Source: Mucilaginibacter sp.
GTDB taxonomy: Bacteria; Bacteroidota; Bacteroidia; Sphingobacteriales; Sphingobacteriaceae
Length of the DNA stretch: 58,022 nucleotides
Direction of reading: 5' to 3'
NCBI GenBank assembly: GCA_016763755.1
Contig: JAESTD010000031.1
Coordinates: forward strand, 1 to 58,022
Part shown: positions 47,868 through 56,925 of the stretch, piece by piece
Numbering within the stretch: position 1 is the first letter of the stretch
Layout: every line of letters starts with the position of its first letter
Notes under the pieces: generated by a model
Database searches by the model: none
Told to the model about the DNA's origin: nothing
Seen by the model: only the letters and a program-made list of their open reading frames with translations
Position numbers and translations under genes: made by a program

Positions 47868-47954
47868 GGTGAGGTGCCTGAGAGGCCGAAAGGATCAGTT
47901 TGCTAAACTGACGTACGGGAAACTGTACCGAGGGTTCGAATCCCTCCCTCACCG
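47868..47954 (+). tRNA. tRNA-Ser (anticodon GCU)
   Basis: An 87-nt class II tRNA: acceptor GGTGAGG pairs with CCTCACC, anticodon stem-loop CAGTTTGCTAAACTG gives anticodon GCT (serine AGC/AGU), a long variable arm follows, and the T arm contains GGTTCGAATCC. CCA is not encoded (GCAT follows). Confidence 0.96.
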
Positions 47955-47978
47955 CATAAAGTATATCAACCTATGGAG

Positions 47979-48008
47979 AACGCCTCAAATCGTATGATTT
48001 GGGGCGTT
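47979..48008 (+). terminator. Terminator after tRNA-Ser
   Basis: AACGCCTCAAATC-GTAT-GATTTGGGGCGTT forms a 13-bp stem with one G-T pair, followed by TCTGTTATAT, 24 nt past the tRNA. Confidence 0.75.
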
Positions 48009-48011
48009 TCT

Positions 48012-48783
48012 GTTATATATGTATTCCATTTTTATGCAATCCATCTTGATCTAAGCTATGTCTCTTGCGAGGCCTGATCAGCTCTTGTAAATAGGAACAG
48101 TTTATATTTATTTGGATCCCTTGCCGAGTTTAAGTTAAGGATTTTATATAAAGCAAATTTTTTAATGACGATGACAAAATAGCTCAACTTCCTGCAAATC
48201 GTGCTTAACTAACTGTCGAAATTTATTGTCATCATTGTTTTAGTACTTGGTCGGATCTAATCCTTCCGGGTTGATTTCAGGTGATGGGTCGTAAGGAAAC
48301 CCATCAGAGAAAAATTGATGAAGCCTCTCAAATTTGAGAGGCTTTTTACTTATCCGATGCTTTACTGTTTACGATCCACTACTCTTGATCGTCAACCAGG
48401 GGTTTTGATTTACGCTCATTGGTAAAATAAAATGCGGGACGCTGTATTTCTACAGTTAAATCTCTTTTAAGTTGTAAGCTGCAAAAAATGCTAAATGTCT
48501 TGCAAATTATCGTAAATAAATACCATAACGCAATGCATATTTTCGACAATTCCCATATCTGTTGTGAAGCGTTCTGATTTATAAGCGAATTATTTAATGA
48601 ATTGATAATCATAAAATTTGTCACTTAAACTAATTGCCTATGTAATAAACCCCTACTACTCGTCTTTTCGCCATCGGCAAATCGCTGATCACTTAGCCAT
48701 ATCATTCCATTATAATGCCTTAAGCAATAAGGGACTATGGTAAAATGAAACTGAAAAACTAATTAACTTTAAAAATCAATAGT
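48012..48783. other. A/T-rich gap without a confident gene, containing an orphan hairpin
   Basis: No complete gene is supported between the tRNA terminator and susC. At 48321-48344, AAGCCTCTCAAA-TTTGAGAGGCTT followed by TTTTTAC looks like a terminator without a gene in front. On the minus strand a 41-codon open frame (48240-48365) lacking any usual start ends ...INPEGLDPTKY and looks protein-like. The track ORF at 48379-48624 (minus) is A/T-rich with no recognisable domain. Decayed genes or an unrecognised small RNA are possible. Confidence 0.5.
48321..48349 (+). terminator. Orphan terminator-like hairpin
   Basis: A perfect 12-bp palindromic stem AAGCCTCTCAAA/TTTGAGAGGCTT is followed by a T run on the plus strand, with no recognised plus-strand gene upstream. 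Confidence 0.6.
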
Positions 48784-51700
48784 ATGAAATTTATTAAACA
48801 CCCAACGGGTGTAAAGAATAAATGCGGGCTATCTTCAAGAAAGTCGGTATTTATAATGAATTTGACACTTGCTTTAACCGTGCCTGTTGCATTGCCAAGC
48901 ATTGCAAGCGCATTCCCGCTAACAAAAGCAACCGTTAATGTAGATAAGCTTGTAAACTTTGCCGTTATAAAAGGTAAAGTATTAGATGAGAACGGTGCCC
49001 CATTGCCAGGTGTATCGGTAAGTGTAAAAGGCACCTCAGGTGGTGCTGTAACTGATGCAAGCGGTAATTTCTCAGTAAATGCTCCAGACAATGCAACCTT
49101 AGTATTTTCTTTTATTGGCTATCAATCTCAGGAAGTAGCCGTTGCAGGTAAAACTGTGATCAATGTTACTATGGTCCCGTCAGCAAAAGGGCTTAACGAG
49201 GTTGTAGTTACTGCACTTGGTATAACCAAAGAACAAAAAAAATTAGGCTATTCGGTATCTACCGTAAATGGGGATGCACTTAATAAAGCTAAAGAGAGTA
49301 ACGTTGCTTTATCACTTCAAGGCCGCGTAGCCGGTTTAAGTGTTGGTGCATCAAACGGTGGCCCGGGTTCGTCTGCACGTGTTTTATTACGTGGTTTAAC
49401 CAGCTTTACAGCACAAAGCCCTCTATATGTAATAAATGGTGTGCCTATGGATAATACCCAGAGAGGTGCATCAGGAGAATGGGGTGGTGCTGATTACGGT
49501 GATGGTATCTCTAACATCAACCCTGATGATATTGAGTCAATGACTGTTCTTAAAGGCCAGACAGCATCTGCTCTTTACGGCTCACGTGCAATCAACGGTG
49601 TTATTTTGATCACTACTAAATCAGGCAAGAAAAATGCCGGTTTTGGTGTTGAACTTAACAGCAACATACAGTTTGACCAGCCAGTTGATAATACCGATTT
49701 TCAACAAGTTTACGGCCAGGGTATACAAGGCAACAAGCCAACAACGCTTGATGCAGCCCGTCTCTCAGGAAACCTTGCATGGGGTTCCAAGATGGACGGC
49801 TCTGATGTTATGCAAATCGATGGTAAAACACATAAATATTCTCCGGTAAGCAATTATATCGATTTCTATCGTACCGCGCCATCATTTACTAACACCGTTG
49901 CGTTCACTAATGGTGGCCCTAACGGTGCCTTCAGGTTATCGTTATCAGATCTGCGTGCAAATTCAATTGTACAAAACAGCTATCTTGATAGGAAAACCTT
50001 CAATTTTAACGGAAGCCAACAGGTTACTCCTAAATTAAACATCAATGTTGTAGCCAACTACGTATTAGAAAGTTCTAAAAACAGATCTGGCTTAAGTGAC
50101 GGTCCGGGTAACCCTAACAACGTACAATTCCTTGCTCCTAACCAGGATCAGGCTACTTTGGCTCCGGGTGTTAATGCTGACGGTAAAGAGTTAACCTTTA
50201 CTGATGACAGTTATGTAACTAACCCTTATTTTGCTGCAAACTATTTCCAAAAGAATGTTAAGAGAGATCGTTTTATCTCTTCTTTATCAGCGAAATACGA
50301 CCTTACAAAATGGATATACGCACAAGCGCGTTTAGGTTATGATAAAAGTAACGATGAGCGTATAGATCTTGAACCTACAGGAACTGCGTACCGCAATGAT
50401 AATGGTACCATGAACCAGTCAAACAACCAAATCACAGAATTTAATGCCGACGTGTTGCTTAATGCCAAGCACGATATCGTTAAAGACCTGTTGAATTTAG
50501 ACTTAAGCATCGGTGGAAACATCCGTAAATCAAGCTACACCGGTACTTACATCAATGGTCAAAACGGGTTTATCATCCCTTATTTCTACAGTTTAAAAAA
50601 CTTTACTACTCGTGATTCCGGCCCTTTAACTGAGGATCCGTTTAGCAAAAAACAAGTAAACTCAGCATATTATTCAGCTGACTTTTCGGTAAAAGATTAC
50701 CTGGTAGTGAGCACCACCGGCCGATATGATACTTACAGTACTATATCTAACTCAGTTGGGCGTGGCATATTCTCTCCATCGGTATCAGGTAGTTTCATTT
50801 TCTCTGAGCTTTATAAAATGAACAATGTTGACTTGGGTAAAGTGCGTTTATCATTTGCACAAACAAGTAACGATGCGGCAGCATTTGCCAACACGGTTTA
50901 TTATAACTTAAACAACGCCATTAATGGTGTGCCAACAGCCGGTTTCAGCAGTCAGCTTCCTAACTTGTTCTTAGCACCTTTCAGGTTAAAAGAGCTTGAG
51001 GCTGGTTTAGAAATGAAATTCTGGGGTGATAGACTGGGTTTTGACCTTGCTTTCTTCTCACGTAAAACTAAAAATGAGATCATTAACGCTAACATTGATT
51101 GGTCGACAGGTTATACCAACCGTTATATCGGTACCGGCTCTACACAAAACCGCGGTATTGAGGTTGAGATACATGGCTCACCAGTTAGAACGTCTTCATT
51201 TAGCTGGACACCTGCACTTAACTTTACTTACGTTAAGAATAAGATCCTTCAAACAGATGGCGGAGACAATGGCAACGTAACTTTTGGTACCTACCGCCCA
51301 TTAAATGCTAACCTTGCGTTAGTAGCAGGTTTACCGGGCCCTCAGATCCTTGCTTACGATTACAAGCGCGATGCATCAGGAAATATAGTTATCGGATCGG
51401 ATGGCATACCCGTACGTGGCGATCTTAAGCCAATGGGTTCAACCATTCCAAAAATGTACGGTGGTTTAAATAACACGTTCAACTATAAACAATTTAACCT
51501 TGGGTTCTTAATTGATTACCGTTTTGGTGCTAAAGTGCTTTCGGGTACTGAGTATTACAGCATCTTTAGAGGTTTAAACAAATTAACTCTTGAAGGCCGC
51601 GAAACCGGCGTTGTAGCAGTAGGTGTTACCGAAAGCGGCGCGCAAAATACACAAAATGTATCTGCCCAAACTTACTACCAGGGTTTAGCGCGTAACATAT

Positions 51701-51972
51701 CAGCATCTAACGTATTAAACGGCGATTTCATCAAACTTCGTCAGGTTACTTTAGGCTATGTTTTCAACGCACCAATGTTAAGAGGTACGCCTTTCAGCAG
51801 TATAGGCGTATCAGCAGTGGCTCGTAACCTTTGGACGATCATGAAACACACCAAAAACATCGACCCGGAATCAGGTTTCTCAAACGATGTTAGATACACA
51901 GGTATTGAAGGCACCAGCTTACCTTTCACCAGAACTTATGGTTTAAACCTAAACTTTAAATTCAAAAACTAA
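48784..51972 (+). CDS. susC: SusC/RagA family TonB-dependent outer-membrane transporter
   Basis: The 1062-residue protein has a signal region (about 20-45, TLALTVPVALPSIASA), a carboxypeptidase-like domain (about 60-135, GKVLDENGAPLPGVSVSVKG), the TonB-plug motif NEVVVTALGITKEQKKLGYS, plug core SLQGRVAGLSVG and MTVLKGQTASALYGSRA, and a long barrel ending LNLNFKFKN. There is no STN domain and no sigma/anti-sigma pair next to it, unlike the first PUL, so regulation differs. It should import a substrate bound by the SusD 5 nt downstream. Confidence 0.95.
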   Translation: MKFIKHPTGVKNKCGLSSRKSVFIMNLTLALTVPVALPSIASAFPLTKATVNVDKLVNFAVIKGKVLDENGAPLPGVSVSVKGTSGGAVTDASGNFSVNAPDNATLVFSFIGYQSQEVAVAGKTVINVTMVPSAKGLNEVVVTALGITKEQKKLGYSVSTVNGDALNKAKESNVALSLQGRVAGLSVGASNGGPGSSARVLLRGLTSFTAQSPLYVINGVPMDNTQRGASGEWGGADYGDGISNINPDDIESMTVLKGQTASALYGSRAINGVILITTKSGKKNAGFGVELNSNIQFDQPVDNTDFQQVYGQGIQGNKPTTLDAARLSGNLAWGSKMDGSDVMQIDGKTHKYSPVSNYIDFYRTAPSFTNTVAFTNGGPNGAFRLSLSDLRANSIVQNSYLDRKTFNFNGSQQVTPKLNINVVANYVLESSKNRSGLSDGPGNPNNVQFLAPNQDQATLAPGVNADGKELTFTDDSYVTNPYFAANYFQKNVKRDRFISSLSAKYDLTKWIYAQARLGYDKSNDERIDLEPTGTAYRNDNGTMNQSNNQITEFNADVLLNAKHDIVKDLLNLDLSIGGNIRKSSYTGTYINGQNGFIIPYFYSLKNFTTRDSGPLTEDPFSKKQVNSAYYSADFSVKDYLVVSTTGRYDTYSTISNSVGRGIFSPSVSGSFIFSELYKMNNVDLGKVRLSFAQTSNDAAAFANTVYYNLNNAINGVPTAGFSSQLPNLFLAPFRLKELEAGLEMKFWGDRLGFDLAFFSRKTKNEIINANIDWSTGYTNRYIGTGSTQNRGIEVEIHGSPVRTSSFSWTPALNFTYVKNKILQTDGGDNGNVTFGTYRPLNANLALVAGLPGPQILAYDYKRDASGNIVIGSDGIPVRGDLKPMGSTIPKMYGGLNNTFNYKQFNLGFLIDYRFGAKVLSGTEYYSIFRGLNKLTLEGRETGVVAVGVTESGAQNTQNVSAQTYYQGLARNISASNVLNGDFIKLRQVTLGYVFNAPMLRGTPFSSIGVSAVARNLWTIMKHTKNIDPESGFSNDVRYTGIEGTSLPFTRTYGLNLNFKFKN

Positions 51973-51977
51973 AACAG

Positions 51978-53570
51978 ATGAAAAAAAGATATTTTTTTAG
52001 TTGTCTGGTAGCTGGAGCTACATTTATGTCCAGCTGTACCAAGAATTTTGATGAGATCAATACGAACCCGAATAAAACTACGGCAGACCTTATCAATCCA
52101 AACTATTTCATGTCGCAGGCGCAGATCACTTTCTCGCAAACCGGCTATGATCAGTTGTTGTTCCAAAGCATGTGGACGCAGTCGTTAGCATCAACTTTTA
52201 GCTATTACAGCAACGGTGATAAGTATGTATTAGGCGGTAGCGGTACCGGTTATTATAACCGTACCTGGAACCGTGCCTACAGCGCACTTACTTTGGTTGA
52301 TGAAATGAAGAATTTGATCAAAGACAAGCCTGAGTACACCAACCTTGACGCTTGTGGTTCAATTTTACGTGTGCTTTTTATGCAGCGCATTACAGACCTG
52401 TACGGCGATGCTCCGTATAGCGAAGAGGGTCTTGCAAAGAGCGGTAATTTTACACCTAAGTTTGATAAACAGCAAGATATTTACAATGCTATGTTATCAC
52501 AGCTTGAAACTGCTATCGCTGCACTTGATGCGTCTAAAGCTGCGCCAACAACCGATCTTTTTTACAAAGGCAATATTCCTCAGTGGAAACGGATGGGTTA
52601 TTCATTGATGTTGAGATTGGCAATGCGTTTAACAAAAGTTTCTCCGGACCTTGCCAAAACATGGGCCGAGAAAGCTTACGCAGGCGGCACCATGACTAGC
52701 GCTTCAGACGATGTTAAGGTAATGGCTGATGCTAACAATGCTACCAGCAGTAATTCTGATGCATTATTGGTAACAGATGATTTCCGCGAAGTACGCTGGG
52801 GTAAAACTTTGATGGATTACTTAAAAGCAAACAATGACCCACGTATCAGCGCAATAGCTGAGATCACCAATGGTAATGGTAAAAAGGCTAACGAAGATAG
52901 AACTGTTGTTGGTAACAATGCCGCTGCTTTGCAATTAGGTTTGCCAAACGGCTATGATCTGTTAGGTGGTAATACCGATATTTCAAAAGCTCCGGGTTAC
53001 CCGGGTGCAACCCCTGCTGCAGATGGTACAGATGCACCTGCACCGCTGGGTAAATACTCTCGCCCGCGTTTAAGAGTGTATGATGATAAAGGCAGCGCTA
53101 ACTTTATCTACACCTACGGCGAATCTGAATTATTATTGGCAGAAGCCGCTTCAAGAGGATGGAATACAGGCGTGGCTGCTACACACTTTGCAAACGCTTT
53201 AGCGGCAGACATGAAATCATTAGCAGGTTATAACGCAACACCTACCGCTGTAGTTAGTGACGCTGATATTGCAATTTATGTTGCTGCGCATCCGTTAGTT
53301 GCGGGCACTGCATTACAACAGATCAATACAGAGTACTGGGTTGCCACCTCAACCACTTTTGATTTTAACGAGACATTCGCTAACTGGAGAAGATCTGGTT
53401 TCCCTGTGTTAACCCCGGTTACTTACCAGGGCCAATACATCACAAGCCAGGTGCCACGCAGAATGCCTTATCCTATTACACTACCACAGCAAAACGGTGC
53501 TAATTATGCCGCTGCTGTCTCAAGTCAGGGTGCAGATAACTTTGCTACCCGTGTTTGGTGGGATAAATAA
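51978..53570 (+). CDS. susD: SusD/RagB-like outer-membrane lipoprotein (SusD-like_2 type)
   Basis: The 530-residue lipoprotein has a signal ending ATFMSSC (lipid Cys near residue 20) and the typical opening KNFDEINTNPNKTT of the second SusD subgroup. Conserved features include RVLFMQRITDLYGDAPYSEEG, the helical repeat region and YGESELLLAEAASRGW. It is the surface ligand-binding partner of the preceding SusC; gap 5 nt. The substrate is unknown because no glycoside hydrolase follows. Confidence 0.94.
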   Translation: MKKRYFFSCLVAGATFMSSCTKNFDEINTNPNKTTADLINPNYFMSQAQITFSQTGYDQLLFQSMWTQSLASTFSYYSNGDKYVLGGSGTGYYNRTWNRAYSALTLVDEMKNLIKDKPEYTNLDACGSILRVLFMQRITDLYGDAPYSEEGLAKSGNFTPKFDKQQDIYNAMLSQLETAIAALDASKAAPTTDLFYKGNIPQWKRMGYSLMLRLAMRLTKVSPDLAKTWAEKAYAGGTMTSASDDVKVMADANNATSSNSDALLVTDDFREVRWGKTLMDYLKANNDPRISAIAEITNGNGKKANEDRTVVGNNAAALQLGLPNGYDLLGGNTDISKAPGYPGATPAADGTDAPAPLGKYSRPRLRVYDDKGSANFIYTYGESELLLAEAASRGWNTGVAATHFANALAADMKSLAGYNATPTAVVSDADIAIYVAAHPLVAGTALQQINTEYWVATSTTFDFNETFANWRRSGFPVLTPVTYQGQYITSQVPRRMPYPITLPQQNGANYAAAVSSQGADNFATRVWWDK

Positions 53571-53587
53571 TAACTCCGATTTTAGTT

Positions 53588-53622
53588 AAATAGTAAAGAG
53601 GCTATATGCCTCTTTACTATTT
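53588..53622 (+). terminator. Perfect 15-bp hairpin after susD (second locus)
   Basis: AAATAGTAAAGAGGC-TATAT-GCCTCTTTACTATTT with a 5-nt loop, 17 nt after the susD stop, followed by ACTTTTAAG. Same stem and loop size as the hairpin after the first susD but different sequence. May be a partial terminator ahead of the FG-GAP gene. Confidence 0.85.
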
Positions 53623-53640
53623 ACTTTTAAGCTTGATATA

Positions 53641-56600
53641 GTGTTGAAGATCCCTGATTCTTTCCGTTGCTTGCTCATAATTGCAGCCTTTTGCTTCCCT
53701 AAGGCCCTTTCTGCGCAAACGTTATTTAAACTATTGCCTTCCACTCAAACCAGTATTAAATTCAGTAACGACATTGCTGAAACAGAATCTTTAAACGTTT
53801 TATCATACGAATACTTCTACAATGGGGCAGGTGTTGCCGTTGGCGACATCAACAATGATGGCCTGCCCGACCTGTATTTTACAGGCAACATGAAACCTGA
53901 TAAGCTGTACCTTAACCTTGGCGGCTTAAAATTTAAAGACATTACCCGCGAAGCCGGATCTGGCTTAGAAGGGCGTAACAATGGTTGGAAAACTGGTGTA
54001 ACCATGGCCGATGTAAACGGCGATGGTTTAGTAGATATCTATGTTTGCTATTCTGGCAAAAAAGATGATGCCATACGCGCCAACCAACTTTTCATCAACA
54101 AAGGAAATAACAAGTTCGAGGAACAAGCTGCCGCATATGGCCTTGCCGATGTAGGCTACAGTACCCAGGCCGTATTTTTTGATTACGACAACGACGGCGA
54201 CCTGGACATGTTCCTGCTGAACCACAATATAAAAAAGCTCGATAACATGGAGCTTGCCCGGTACAAAGATCAAACGGACCTGCTGGCGAGTAACAAACTC
54301 TACCGTAATGATAATGGCAAGTTTACGGAGGTATCAAAAAGCGCCGGAATTATCCAAAACCCGCTCACCTTCGGTTTAGGTGTAGCGGTATCAGACATTA
54401 ACAAAGATGGCTGGCTGGATATCTACGTTACCAACGATTATAACGAACCCGACTACATCTACATTAATACCCATAACGGCAAATTTGAAGAACGTTCAAA
54501 AGAAATGCTGAGACACATGTCACATTTCTCTATGGGGGTAGATGTGGCAGATTATAATAACGATGGCCTGCCCGATATCTTAACATTGGATATGCTGCCT
54601 GCAGATAACCACAGGCAAAAATCATTACAATTACAGGAAAACTATGAGTCTTTCGCATTGATGCAAAACCAGGGTTTGTATAACCAATACATGCGCAACA
54701 TGCTGCAGTTGAATAATGGCGACGGCACATTTAGCGAGATCGGTCAGTTGGCAGGTATTTCTAATACCGACTGGAGCTGGTGCCCCTTGTTTGCTGATTT
54801 TGATAATGATGGTTATAAAGACCTGTTCATATCAAACGGTTACCTGCGCGACTATACCAACAAAGATTTTTTACGGTATTGGGGTGATTACAAAATTAAA
54901 AAAGCGATGGCCAACGAGCCATTCTTGCTGATGGATCTGGTGCAAGCGATGCCATCTACGCCGGTGCCTGATTATATCTTCCGAAATAACCACGATCTTA
55001 CTTTCAGCAATAAACAAGTGGAGTGGGGGCTCGATCAGCAAAATATTTCAGGAGGCGCGGTATATGCCGACCTGGATAATGACGGGGACCTTGACCTTGT
55101 GGTAAATGCCATTAACCAACCGGCTTCTGTCTATCAAAATAACAGTATTGAGAATTTCAAAACCCATTATATTGCTTTTAAACTGAAGGGCGAGGGTCAA
55201 AACACTGCTGCCATTGGGTCTAAAATATACCTGTATACCGCGGCGGGTACCCAGAACCAGGAATTGATACCAGGTAGGGGATACTTGTCATCGGTTTCAA
55301 CCACGCTTAACTTTGGTTTAGGCAGCCAAACCAAAATTGATTCGGTAAAGATCATTTGGCCGAACCAAACGGTACAGTATTTAAAGGATATTAAGGCCGA
55401 TCAGCAGATAACTGTTTCTCCCAAACCAACGGACATGGCTGGTCTGGATGCTGCACCACAAAAGCTGTTAAGCGAGGTTAAACCACTTATAGCTTACAAA
55501 CCCGATGAGGCAACCGACAATGATTTTAAGCGCCAACTACTGATGACGTTTATGTATTCCAGAACATCACCGGTTATGGCCAAGGCCGATGTTAATGGCG
55601 ATAAGCTGGAAGATATTTTTGTAAGCGGCGAAAAAAATAGTCCTGGTAAATTATTTATTCAGCAAAAAGGTGGCACTTACCAGCTTGTTGAGTTGGTGCG
55701 TGGTTATGAGGAAAATATAGGTTCCATTGCTGCGGCGGTATTCTTTGATGCCAACGGAGATGGCAAACCCGACTTGTATCTTGCAAAAGGTGGTTATGCT
55801 AACTATGAACCTAATACTGCCAACCTGCAGGATGAACTTTATTTAAATGAAGGTAATGGCCGTTTCGTACTAACAAAAACAGGTTTACCAACTCTTAACG
55901 CAAACAGCAAAAGCTGTGTTGTTCCATGCGATTTTGATGGAGATGGCGACATTGATCTCTTTGTGGGCGGAAGGGTAATCCCAGGCAAATACCCTGTCAC
56001 TCCGCAAAGCTACTTATTGATAAATGATGGTAAAGCGCATTTCACTGTGGCCGATGTGCCATTTGCCAAAATAGGTATGGTTACCGATGCGCAATGGGTT
56101 GATCTTAACAACGATAAGCGCAAGGATCTGGTGCTGTGCGGCGAAATGATGCCAATAACCATATTCCTAAACACGGCTAAGGGCTTTGAAGATCACACTG
56201 TTGATTATTTTGCATCACCACAAAAAGGCTTTTGGTTTAAAATGGCCTTTGCAGATGTGAATGGCGATGGCACGCCTGATCTGATTGCCGGCAATCTTGG
56301 CCAAAATTCTCAGATCCACGCATCGGAAAAAGAACCGGCAGAACTTTACTATGCCGATTTTGACGATAATGGTTCTATCGATCCATTCCTCAATTTTTAT
56401 GTTGATGGTAAAAGCTATCCCTTCGTAAGCCGCGATGAAATAAATGAGCAGATCTACTCAATGCGTCGCAGATTTACTTCATACAAAGCGTACGCAGATG
56501 CTTCGATGAAAGAAATACTGAATGCTGACGAATTGGCTAAGGCGCAAAAGCTTCTGGCCAACACCACTGCAACTACCTTATTTATTAACAAGGGCGGTAA

Positions 56601-56925
56601 ATTTACCCAAGCCGAATTGCCTTTAGATGCACAATTTGCTCCTGTTACGCAGATACTCACCAATGATTTCGATAAAGACGGTAAGCAGGATATTTTATTG
56701 CTCGGCAACAGATCAGATAACCGTTTAAAGATAGGCAGTATGGATGCTAATTATGGCGTGCTATTGAAAGGAGATGGTAAAGGTGGATTTACCTACATCA
56801 CACAACCCGTATCAGGTCTGTCAGTAACAGGAGATGTGAAATCCGCAGTAGAGACCAGGGTAGATAATGTGAATTATTTGATCATCGGGACATCCGGCAA
56901 CCCACTTCAATTTTTTAAACGATGA
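53641..56925 (+). CDS. FG-GAP/VCBS repeat protein with ASPIC/UnbV domain
   Basis: The start is GTG at 53641. The 1094-residue product has a signal peptide (LIIAAFCFPKALSAQ) and two sets of FG-GAP/VCBS repeats with Ca-binding loops such as DINNDGLPDLY, DVNGDGLVDIY, DYDNDGDLDMF and DFDNDGYKDLF (about 60-470 and 660-1060). An ASPIC/UnbV domain lies at about 515-590 (IGSKIYLYTAAG, RGYLSSVSTTLNFGLG, DSVKIIWPN). Such beta-propeller proteins are secreted or surface bound. It overlaps the next gene by 4 nt, so both are coupled to the SusCD pair. Function unknown. Confidence 0.92.
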   Translation: MLKIPDSFRCLLIIAAFCFPKALSAQTLFKLLPSTQTSIKFSNDIAETESLNVLSYEYFYNGAGVAVGDINNDGLPDLYFTGNMKPDKLYLNLGGLKFKDITREAGSGLEGRNNGWKTGVTMADVNGDGLVDIYVCYSGKKDDAIRANQLFINKGNNKFEEQAAAYGLADVGYSTQAVFFDYDNDGDLDMFLLNHNIKKLDNMELARYKDQTDLLASNKLYRNDNGKFTEVSKSAGIIQNPLTFGLGVAVSDINKDGWLDIYVTNDYNEPDYIYINTHNGKFEERSKEMLRHMSHFSMGVDVADYNNDGLPDILTLDMLPADNHRQKSLQLQENYESFALMQNQGLYNQYMRNMLQLNNGDGTFSEIGQLAGISNTDWSWCPLFADFDNDGYKDLFISNGYLRDYTNKDFLRYWGDYKIKKAMANEPFLLMDLVQAMPSTPVPDYIFRNNHDLTFSNKQVEWGLDQQNISGGAVYADLDNDGDLDLVVNAINQPASVYQNNSIENFKTHYIAFKLKGEGQNTAAIGSKIYLYTAAGTQNQELIPGRGYLSSVSTTLNFGLGSQTKIDSVKIIWPNQTVQYLKDIKADQQITVSPKPTDMAGLDAAPQKLLSEVKPLIAYKPDEATDNDFKRQLLMTFMYSRTSPVMAKADVNGDKLEDIFVSGEKNSPGKLFIQQKGGTYQLVELVRGYEENIGSIAAAVFFDANGDGKPDLYLAKGGYANYEPNTANLQDELYLNEGNGRFVLTKTGLPTLNANSKSCVVPCDFDGDGDIDLFVGGRVIPGKYPVTPQSYLLINDGKAHFTVADVPFAKIGMVTDAQWVDLNNDKRKDLVLCGEMMPITIFLNTAKGFEDHTVDYFASPQKGFWFKMAFADVNGDGTPDLIAGNLGQNSQIHASEKEPAELYYADFDDNGSIDPFLNFYVDGKSYPFVSRDEINEQIYSMRRRFTSYKAYADASMKEILNADELAKAQKLLANTTATTLFINKGGKFTQAELPLDAQFAPVTQILTNDFDKDGKQDILLLGNRSDNRLKIGSMDANYGVLLKGDGKGGFTYITQPVSGLSVTGDVKSAVETRVDNVNYLIIGTSGNPLQFFKR

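Noticed and set aside
47868-47954. tRNA-Ser as an integration (att) site
   Set aside because: No direct repeat of the tRNA 3' end and no integrase gene was seen in the window.
48379-48624. 81-residue minus-strand ORF upstream of susC
   Set aside because: A/T-rich, no domain, and no neighbouring partner; kept only as part of the unexplained gap.
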